Shown here one piece after another: positions 30,159-35,395 of a DNA stretch of 35,395 nucleotides. The notes under the pieces were generated by a model. That model worked only from the letters and a program-made list of their open reading frames with translations, made no database searches and was not told the DNA's origin. Every line of letters starts with the position of its first letter. The first letter of the stretch is position 1. The position numbers and the translations under genes are program-made. This stretch comes from Methylobacterium amylolyticum (lineage in GTDB: Bacteria; Pseudomonadota; Alphaproteobacteria; Rhizobiales; Beijerinckiaceae): NCBI RefSeq assembly GCF_030700245.1, contig NZ_JAUYZI010000054.1:1-35395 (forward strand), in the 5' to 3' direction.

Positions 30159-32078
30159 TTATGGAACTATGGCGAGGGTTGGCTCATCTCGCGTCGAGTA
30201 CCGACCCACTGTGAATTGCTCATCGTCAAGCTCGGGCTCTAACATCGCCGTCGCAAAGATTATCTGATGTTGAACTTTCAGCCCTGCAGAAATTCGCGCA
30301 ATTTGTATCTGTAGATTTTGGCTTCGTATCGCTTCGACGCCCATATTCTCTAGCGTGTCGATCATGACAAAGCGCGGGTGCCGGAAGCCAGGATCCGATG
30401 CTGCCGCTTCCAAAAATCCAAGGCAAAAGCAGCTTTTAAGAATTGCTCGGGAACTAGCTGAGAAATAGCTTTGCCCATCAACTACAATTTTATTATCAGC
30501 AAATGTAAAATTCACTGCTTTGGGATCTTCAAAGCTGTCTTGTCGCCGCAAGTCCTGAGTAAGCAAGACCTTGATCTTTTCAGCGATCAAGGTGTAAGCG
30601 CGCGAGAGCCTGTTGCGTTGAGCTAAGACAAGGCCTTCGTTTTCCGTTCGTAAGCTGCCGATCTCACCATTGAGTTTGTCTCGTTGTTCGGTGAGCGACC
30701 CGATCACAGAGATGAGACCTGCTTGACGATCCAGATCTTCGATCTGCCTTTCTACATACCCTACTTGCCGATGCAATTCTCGAAGTTTTTGTCTTGCAGC
30801 CGACGAAGGCAACCGCTGCAGTTGACTTAGTCGAGCTGAAGCATGTCGCCATTGAGCTTCTAAATCTTCGCTTTTTACCCTCAGTGCTTCAGCATTTTCG
30901 AGCCGCCTAGCTTGCAAAACTTGAGACTGCTTAATTTGAATGGCGTTCTCATTGATAATTCCCGCGATGCGTTCGCGAACCAAGTCAAAATCGAACGGCG
31001 ATTTGCAAAGATGGCAAGCATGCGCTGAGTTGATATCCTGCTCACCGACCACTGCATAGCAAGCTGGGCAAGTGTGGAATTTGACATCACCAAAATGATC
31101 TGCGGTGATGGCAGCATCTCTGAGCGCCTCTATTTTATTCTCTAAGGTCTTTATAAAAATTGCAGAGTCGGCTATGTCGAATTGCAATTTGTCGAATTTG
31201 GCTCGCTCGATTAAGATTTGCTTCTGTAAATTCTGAACCTCAACATAATTCTTGTTTTGCTCGGCTAACGTGAGCTGATCGTTACCCTCTGAGATAAACA
31301 CTTCCTTCTCTGCCAGCTCGATTTTGTCATTCATCGTCCGAAGATCAGACTTTAGGTTTGAAATCTCCGCTGTAACCCATTCATAGGTAGGAACAATATT
31401 GTTGCTGCCCAAAATGGTGAAAAGGCCTTTGATTTCCGACAGAACCTCGTCAAGTTCGCGAGTTAAGAGCTTGATGCGCTGCTCATTGTCATAAAGGTTA
31501 TTAGCATAAGCGCCGCAAAGCAGTCTGCCGATCGTGTCGCGAAGTGCTGCTTGATCGAAACGCTCGAAGCGAAAGAGATCATCTACAGGACTTAGTTGAT
31601 CTGCATAAAGCAGCCGCAATATCTGATGGATAGTAATGTTGCCGGACAGCTCATTTAGAACTTCAGGCAAACCAAGAAGGCGAAATAGAGCTTGCGAGAA
31701 GCTTTCTTGCGATGGGGAGCGCCGGTAAGGGTAGCGCTTCCAAGCATCTCGTGGAGCCTTCAGCCCATCATCAAAGGATCCACCAAAAATCTCCATTGCA
31801 ACGCCAGCCTGCGCTGAAACTTCTCGCCTTAACGTAGCCCTAATTCCGTTAAGCTCGACTTCGACAATTACGTGTGAGCATAGGAGCGCTACTTCGCTCC
31901 AAGCGGTAAGATCACCACCAATACCGTAATAAATGAAATTGAGCACGGTCGACTTACCTGAGGAATTTTCGCCTCGGATAACGTTGACGCCCTCATGAAA
32001 CTGCTCGTCATATACAGCATGCGCGCCGCGCATAATCACGACGCGTCTAACAATTATAGTTGGGTTAAATCGTATCAT
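30159..32078 (-). CDS. ABC-3C system SMC-like ATPase with zinc hook
   Basis: This 639-residue protein has a split ABC ATPase domain. Walker A GENSSGKST (36-44) is near the N-terminus; near the C-terminus are the signature-like SYFSASSRAILKSCFCLGF (537-555) and the Walker B strand HPRFVMIDTLENMG (567-580). Between them lie two coiled coils (about 195-325 and 370-505) that meet at a Rad50-like zinc hook, CPAC (337-340) and CHLC (355-358). This is the architecture of the ABC-three-component ATPase, thought to sense foreign nucleic acid or nucleoprotein. The gene overlaps the middle-component gene by 14 bases. It is much richer in A+T than its surroundings, so it was probably acquired by transfer. 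Confidence 0.88.
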   Translation of the reverse strand: MIRFNPTIIVRRVVIMRGAHAVYDEQFHEGVNVIRGENSSGKSTVLNFIYYGIGGDLTAWSEVALLCSHVIVEVELNGIRATLRREVSAQAGVAMEIFGGSFDDGLKAPRDAWKRYPYRRSPSQESFSQALFRLLGLPEVLNELSGNITIHQILRLLYADQLSPVDDLFRFERFDQAALRDTIGRLLCGAYANNLYDNEQRIKLLTRELDEVLSEIKGLFTILGSNNIVPTYEWVTAEISNLKSDLRTMNDKIELAEKEVFISEGNDQLTLAEQNKNYVEVQNLQKQILIERAKFDKLQFDIADSAIFIKTLENKIEALRDAAITADHFGDVKFHTCPACYAVVGEQDINSAHACHLCKSPFDFDLVRERIAGIINENAIQIKQSQVLQARRLENAEALRVKSEDLEAQWRHASARLSQLQRLPSSAARQKLRELHRQVGYVERQIEDLDRQAGLISVIGSLTEQRDKLNGEIGSLRTENEGLVLAQRNRLSRAYTLIAEKIKVLLTQDLRRQDSFEDPKAVNFTFADNKIVVDGQSYFSASSRAILKSCFCLGFLEAAASDPGFRHPRFVMIDTLENMGVEAIRSQNLQIQIARISAGLKVQHQIIFATAMLEPELDDEQFTVGRYSTRDEPTLAIVP

Positions 32079-32586
32079 AGCGATACTCGATCAAACCCGT
32101 GCGGGCTTTCAACCCGTTTGGACCAGTCGTATCATAGTCTGACAAGAGAATATTCATAAAACCCATCAAATCATCTTGCCGCTGATTAGCTTCACGAACT
32201 CGAACTAGTATCTCGTTCGGCGTTTCGCGTTCGGTTGATTTAATTTCTCCATCAGTAAAATACTGGCCGGAAAAGTATCTTTTTACTACCATCGATTGAG
32301 CCGCCGCATCGTGCATAGGCTCCATACGTGAGAATAAATTATGAGGGTCAGGCAATTCCCCATATGGTTTTAGATGGCCATATTTTTCAGCCATTTTCTT
32401 ATATTTTTGATGCCCTCTACTCAGTCGAATGCTCGAAATCAGAAATGGAAATACAAGATAGAAATCCATAATTTTAAATTTTTCATATTGCAGAGCAAAA
32501 CCTGCCGCCAGCCCGTCTCGCAGTCGGAAGTACCGAAACACGGTGTGAAAAGGATCTAGGGCTGGCTGAAAAGTTAGTTGAATCAT
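32065..32586 (-). CDS. ABC-3C system middle component
   Basis: This 173-residue protein starts at ATG 32586, which overlaps the stop of the preceding gene as ATGA and matches the compact operon. It opens MIQLTFQPALDPFHTVFRYF, then RLSRGHQKYKKMAEKYGHLK, and ends FMNILLSDYDTTGPNGLKAR followed by TGLIEYRYD. This layout (start LxFxPxxDPxHxxFR; GLxERTGLxxxRYD-like end) is that of ABC-3C middle components, helical adaptors between ATPase and effector. No enzyme motif is present. Assignment rests on position, size and these patterns. Confidence 0.78.
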   Translation of the reverse strand: MIQLTFQPALDPFHTVFRYFRLRDGLAAGFALQYEKFKIMDFYLVFPFLISSIRLSRGHQKYKKMAEKYGHLKPYGELPDPHNLFSRMEPMHDAAAQSMVVKRYFSGQYFTDGEIKSTERETPNEILVRVREANQRQDDLMGFMNILLSDYDTTGPNGLKARTGLIEYRYDTI

Positions 32587-33155
32587 GAATGCCACCGGAC
32601 ATGACATTTATCAGCAAGCCAATAAATCATTCCCATGGCGACGCTGTGATCGATAGATAGAACGCTCGCACTGCACTCTTCCACTGTCGGAGCTATAATA
32701 CGCTCATCAACAATTCTATTTATCTCAATCTTTCGCAGCTCTGAAATCTCGGGATAGACGAACTGATTGAAGCCATATTCGGCCCGTGCAAGGAGATAAG
32801 CCAATATTTCTTGTGCTGACGCGTAGTGCGAAAATCGTTCGAGCAACTTTACGAACAGCTCCTTCATTTCCAAAGCATTATCGAATTCATACTCTCGTCC
32901 CGCGACCTTCAACTTAGCTTCAAGACCGATTGCGCCATCATAAGGCTTCACTTGAGTAAACCGCTGCAATCGGTTGATCAACTCGACTGTTTGCAAGTTG
33001 CTTTCCATTTCGGCCTGCAACTTAGCAAGAAAAGTATCAATGTTGCTTTGAGTAGATGTTACATGGTTGTGGGTTACGCTATAGTTCCCAATCTGATCGC
33101 GACCAACGTTTGATCCGCTCTGATTTGCTTCGGAAGTCAGCCCAGACACACTCAA
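32583..33155 (-). CDS. ABC-3C system protein with C-terminal ABC-3C domain and VGRDQIGN motif
   Basis: The last 90 residues (ASAQEILAYLLARAEYGFNQ, VDERIIAPTVEECSASV, then GMIYWLADKCHVRWHS) match the ABC-3C C-terminal domain that tethers effectors to the ATPase/middle-component pair; GMxYxLxxxCHxRW is its hallmark. A coiled region precedes it. Near the N-terminus is SGSNVGRDQIGNYSVTHNH (motif at 33084-33107), shared with the small membrane ORF just upstream. No nuclease or other effector domain is present, unlike most members. The start is uncertain: TTG 33155 (190 residues) is used; GTG 33149 or ATG 33260 are possible, the latter overlapping the small ORF. It overlaps the middle-component gene by four bases. 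Confidence 0.8.
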   Translation of the reverse strand: MSVSGLTSEANQSGSNVGRDQIGNYSVTHNHVTSTQSNIDTFLAKLQAEMESNLQTVELINRLQRFTQVKPYDGAIGLEAKLKVAGREYEFDNALEMKELFVKLLERFSHYASAQEILAYLLARAEYGFNQFVYPEISELRKIEINRIVDERIIAPTVEECSASVLSIDHSVAMGMIYWLADKCHVRWHS

Positions 33156-33180
33156 CTGATGCTCATTTTTTTCTGCCTGT

Positions 33181-33357
33181 TCACTCGGTGATGTTGCCGA
33201 TTTGGTCACGGCCGACGCGCGACTTGCTTTGGTCAACCACGGAACCAGCGCCTTTGACATTGTTTCTCGTGAGTGTGAAGGTGAGTAATGATCCACCGAT
33301 GGCGCCTCCGATTGCACTGACAATCTGGCTCCAATACTGGGTGACGAAATCCTGCAT
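33181..33357 (-). CDS. 58-residue membrane peptide sharing the VGRDQIGN motif; candidate ABC-3C effector
   Basis: This ORF starts at ATG 33357, five bases after GGGGAG, and stops 25 bases before the ABC-3C protein's TTG. Residues 11-30 (QIVSAIGGAIGGSLLTFTLT) form one membrane helix with a glycine zipper. The tail SKSRVGRDQIGNITE repeats the octapeptide VGRDQIGN of the downstream protein. The DNA of the two octapeptides (33193-33216 and 33084-33107) differs in seven of eight codons, all synonymously, so both are translated and selected. I infer a small membrane-acting toxin joined to the ABC-3C complex through like-with-like motif contact, comparable to RHIM-like or other amyloid signalling motifs. 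No known family is recognised. Confidence 0.72.
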   Translation of the reverse strand: MQDFVTQYWSQIVSAIGGAIGGSLLTFTLTRNNVKGAGSVVDQSKSRVGRDQIGNITE

Positions 33358-33400
33358 CTGCGCTCCCCGTCGCGCAAGTTTATGCTGGCGACGATAGAAC

Positions 33401-33428
33401 AGAGTAGGAACCTAGGGCCGTTTGTCAA
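33401..33428 (-). promoter_or_regulatory. Candidate promoter of the ABC-3C operon
   Basis: A perfect -35 TTGACA (33423-33428) is followed after 16 bases by TACTCT (33401-33406). It lies 45-70 bases before the 58-residue ORF, which would make that ORF the first gene of the operon. Confidence 0.5.
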
Positions 33429-33454
33429 CTGGAGGTTGGTGACTTGGCCAACAG

Positions 33455-33898
33455 TTAGTCGAGCCACGGATAGCGCCCGCCGAAAAGGTCGCTGATAGCC
33501 TTTCGCGCACGAAGGGTAATGCGTCTGCGGCGCTGATGCTCCGGCCGGTCGTGTAGCATGTGACAGCGCTGGCAGAACGCAACGAGGTTGGCGTCAGAGT
33601 TGTCAGCGGTGTCATGGTTGCGGTGCGCGGTCGCCAGCACGACGCGGGTGATTTTTACACGGCCGGCCGCCATGACCTCGGGGGCGGGCAGGGTGTGCCG
33701 CTGTAGGCGGCCCCACCCGTCGCGCCAGCGCATCACCTCAGGATCCCACCATCGCCCGTCGCCAAGGTGTTGCACGTCCTGCATGTGCGGTCGTCCGCAC
33801 CCCTCGCAGCGCCCTTGCGCCCGCACGAAGCGGATAACCGCCGAGAGCTGCGGCCAGTCGATGGGGTAGAAGTGGCGATGCTCGCGGCGGATCGGCAT
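33455..33898 (-). CDS. HNH endonuclease-like protein
   Basis: This 147-residue protein contains CEGCGRPH in the middle and TAHRNHDTADNSDANLVAFC followed by QRCHMLHD: an HNH/ββα-metal fold with a zinc-binding pair of Cys-x2-Cys motifs and the catalytic His in the AHxNHD segment. HNH proteins of this type nick or cut DNA and are common in phages and mobile elements. The start ATG 33898 overlaps the resolvase stop by one base (TGATG), so the two are coupled. It is GC-rich, unlike the ABC-3C genes next door, so it probably belongs to the resolvase element and not to the defence system. Confidence 0.85.
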   Translation of the reverse strand: MPIRREHRHFYPIDWPQLSAVIRFVRAQGRCEGCGRPHMQDVQHLGDGRWWDPEVMRWRDGWGRLQRHTLPAPEVMAAGRVKITRVVLATAHRNHDTADNSDANLVAFCQRCHMLHDRPEHQRRRRITLRARKAISDLFGGRYPWLD

Positions 33899-34473
33899 CA
33901 AATCCCCGCGCGCTGCTGCTCGCGGTGGATCGTCGTCCAGCTCACGCCGTAGGTGCGGGCGAGGTCGGCCTTCTGCGCCCCGTCCTTGAGCTGGGCGACC
34001 ACCTGCCGGCGCTGTTCGGGCGTGAGCTTCGGTCGACGGCCGAGCTTCACCCCCGCCGCCTTGGCGCGGGCGCGGCCCTCCTGGGTGCGGGTGTAGATGA
34101 TTTCCCGCTCCACATCGGCCATGCCGCCCATCACGGCCACCATCATCCGCCCCGTGGCGGTCGTGGTATCGGCCCACGGCTCGCGCAGCGACCGGAACAC
34201 TGCGCCCGCGTCCTCGATGCGCTTCACGATGGCGAACAAGTCGAACACCGACCGCGCCAGCCGGTCGATGGCTGTCACTGTCACCACGTCCCCCACCTGC
34301 AACCCGCGCAGCATGAGGGCGAGCTGCTTACGGTCAGCCTTCGCCCCGCTGACCTTCTCTTGAAAGATCGGGCGGCACCCGGCGGCGCGAAGCTGGTCGA
34401 GCTGCGCGGCGAGGGTCTGGCCTACGGTGGAGACGCGGGCGTAACCGAGGGTACGGGAGGCGGTTTCGGGCAT
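33898..34473 (-). CDS. Serine resolvase (Tn3-type)
   Basis: This 191-residue protein has the small serine recombinase layout: TLGYARVSTVGQTLAAQLDQ with Ser15 as nucleophile, VTAIDRLARSVFDLF, the dimer helix GRMMVAVMGGMADVEREII, and a C-terminal helix-turn-helix (KADLARTYGVSWTTIHREQQ). ATG 34473 is used; an upstream ATG (34503) adds ten residues and neither has a strong ribosome site. It is only distantly similar to the recombinase at 8407, so the two come from different elements. It ends one base into the HNH gene. Confidence 0.9.
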   Translation of the reverse strand: MPETASRTLGYARVSTVGQTLAAQLDQLRAAGCRPIFQEKVSGAKADRKQLALMLRGLQVGDVVTVTAIDRLARSVFDLFAIVKRIEDAGAVFRSLREPWADTTTATGRMMVAVMGGMADVEREIIYTRTQEGRARAKAAGVKLGRRPKLTPEQRRQVVAQLKDGAQKADLARTYGVSWTTIHREQQRAGI

Positions 34474-34555
34474 TCTTTTTTGTAGATGATTTCCGTAGAG
34501 CATAACTTATTGAACGGTCACGCTCAACGGCAATCTACGAAAATCCTGAGTTATG
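34474..34555. other. Possible resolvase (res) site region
   Basis: This AT-rich gap before the resolvase start holds the inverted repeat CATAACT (34501-34507) and AGTTATG (34549-34555), with internal short repeats such as GAACGGTCA and CAACGGCAA. Tn3-type resolvases usually act on repeats just upstream of their own gene, so this is the expected place. Subsites cannot be assigned with confidence. Confidence 0.35.
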
Positions 34556-34630
34556 AGTACTAGCCTCCCGGCAAGTTCCACACCGGCAGTTGCCACCCTT
34601 GGCCACGGCCGCCCATTGGCCGCCAACTGG

Positions 34631-34933
34631 CTAAGCGGCAAACGCCTGGATTGCCTTGACGATCTTGCGCCGGTCGAACGGCTTGCCGAGCACCACGCCG
34701 CGCGCAGGGATCTGAGAAGTGTCCCACGGCTGCGAGGAGATCATCAGCAGTTCCAGCGGCGGCCAGCGTTCACGGATCAGCGTGGCGAGCTGCATCCCGG
34801 CAGTCGAGCCGCGCATGTCGAGGTCACAGAACACCGTGCGGATATCGAGGCGGGTTTCCAAGATCTGGATCGCCTCGACCACGCTGGTGGCCTCGACGGC
34901 CTCACAGCCGGCGTCCTCCACGAACTCGACTAG
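34631..34933 (-). pseudogene. Receiver-domain response regulator truncated by the IS
   Basis: About 100 residues remain: LVEFVEDAGCEAVEATSVVE, then TVFCDLDMRGSTAGMQLA with the phosphoacceptor Asp, LELLMISSQPW and VVLGKPFDRRKIVKAIQAF with the conserved Lys. This is a CheY-like single receiver domain. The first 20-25 residues, including the acidic pair that binds Mg2+, are lost at the IS junction (CTAG, 34930-34933). The reading frame continues into the IS but that part is antisense to the transposase. Without the acidic pair the receiver should not be phosphorylated. The missing front does not occur at the left end of the window. Confidence 0.85.
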
Positions 34934-35395
34934 GGTGTGTGGACTGTTGGGGTTCACGTTCAGCGGGAGGCGTGATTCAAGGCTGTCTTTTGGAGGACAG
35001 CCTTGAGCGTTCAGGATCGCTTGGTTCTCAGCGACGCGCAGTGGGAGCGGATGGCACCGCTGATCATCGGACGTCCCGATCAGCGCGGCTCGACCGGGCG
35101 CGACAACCGGATGTTCGTCGAAGGCGTGCTGTGGATCGTGCGCACCGGCGCGCCCTGGCGTGATCTGCCCGCTGCGTTCGGTGAGTGGAACAGCGTGTTC
35201 CGCCGCTTCAGCCGCTGGAGCCAGAAGGGCGTGTGGTGGCGCATCTTCGCGGCGCTGTCGGATGATCCCGATTTCGAGTACCTGATCGTGGATTCCACCA
35301 TCGTGCGCGCCCACCAACATGCGGCGGGCGCGAAAAAAGGGGGTCTGGCGATCAGCCCGCGTCCGAGCCGGCCCCCGATCAGGCGCTCGGCCGCT
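34930..35395 (+). mobile_element. IS5-family (IS427-like) insertion sequence, right partial copy
   Basis: This segment is the reverse complement of 1-466, with the same terminal repeat start after CTAG (34930-34933). It inserted into the receiver-domain gene, so this copy's outer junction is a real insertion site. It is cut by the window end. Confidence 0.85.
35003..35395 (+). CDS. IS5-family transposase, first ORF (partial, runs off window)
   Basis: The frame is the same as the left copy: TTG start at 35003 with GGAGG six bases before it, and 131 residues to the edge. The A6G5 slippery run is at 35333-35343, after which the -1 frame carries the family sequence (SGDQPASEPAPDQALGRS). Full activity would need the frameshifted second half, which is outside the window. 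Confidence 0.85.
   Translation, partial: MSVQDRLVLSDAQWERMAPLIIGRPDQRGSTGRDNRMFVEGVLWIVRTGAPWRDLPAAFGEWNSVFRRFSRWSQKGVWWRIFAALSDDPDFEYLIVDSTIVRAHQHAAGAKKGGLAISPRPSRPPIRRSAA

Noticed and set aside
1..35395. tRNA, rRNA or CRISPR loci
   Set aside because: No cloverleaf with a TTCGANTC-type arm, no rRNA sequence and no regularly spaced repeats were seen.

Overview
The window looks like chromosome or large-plasmid DNA of a high-GC alphaproteobacterium, most likely Methylobacterium or a close relative. This rests on base composition, the gene families present and the style of the insertion sequence, resolvases and sulfite genes; no rRNA or housekeeping marker is available to confirm it. Both ends lie inside the same IS5-family (IS427-like) insertion sequence in opposite orientation. 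Positions 1-466 and 34930-35395 are reverse complements, so the window is probably a contig that ends in a repeat. The right copy has cut a receiver-domain gene.

Layout from left to right. 0.5-1.2 kb: a MazF-like toxin with its antitoxin, then a resolvase relic. 1.5-3.3 kb: a PAS-GGDEF-EAL cyclic-di-GMP enzyme. 3.5-7.4 kb: a LysR regulator divergent from an NAD(P)-binding/SAF-domain oxidoreductase and an ACS-type MFS transporter, which look like a sugar-acid or organic-acid module. 7.6-9.0 kb: a DUF4926-DUF6883 pair and a serine recombinase. 9.3-17.3 kb: an RND efflux pair, a TetR regulator, a secreted NHL/SMP-30-like propeller, a MATE exporter and a DoxX-like protein; two promoters here share an unusual layout and may form one TetR regulon. 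17.5-18.0 kb: DUF2513 and tyrosine-integrase fragments. 18.0-21.7 kb: APS kinase, a PAPS-type sulfotransferase, a glycine-rich Hint-domain protein and a small protein that repeats its C-terminal domain.

22.1-28.1 kb is a sulfite-defence cluster: a YeiE-like LysR regulator, a cytosolic-looking sulfite-oxidase-fold enzyme, a secreted YVTN propeller, a SorB-like cytochrome c, a Tat-exported SorA-like sulfite dehydrogenase and a YeiH-type exporter. 28.2-29.8 kb is a fluoride operon on the minus strand: a crcB-type fluoride riboswitch with a visible alternative hairpin, crcB, a phosphoglycerate mutase and one or two small proteins.

30.2-34.5 kb is an island whose left part is clearly richer in A+T than the rest. 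It holds an ABC-three-component (ABC-3C) conflict system: a zinc-hook SMC-like ATPase, a middle component and a protein with the ABC-3C C-terminal domain. Next to it lie an HNH nuclease and a serine resolvase. Just upstream of the ABC-3C C-terminal-domain gene is an easily missed 58-residue ORF for a glycine-zipper membrane peptide. Its tail carries the octapeptide VGRDQIGN, and the ABC-3C protein carries the same octapeptide near its N-terminus. Seven of the eight codons differ between the two copies, always synonymously, so both are read as protein and selected. This suggests a split defence system whose membrane effector and sensor are joined by a shared, possibly amyloid-like, motif. It is the most interesting signal in the window.
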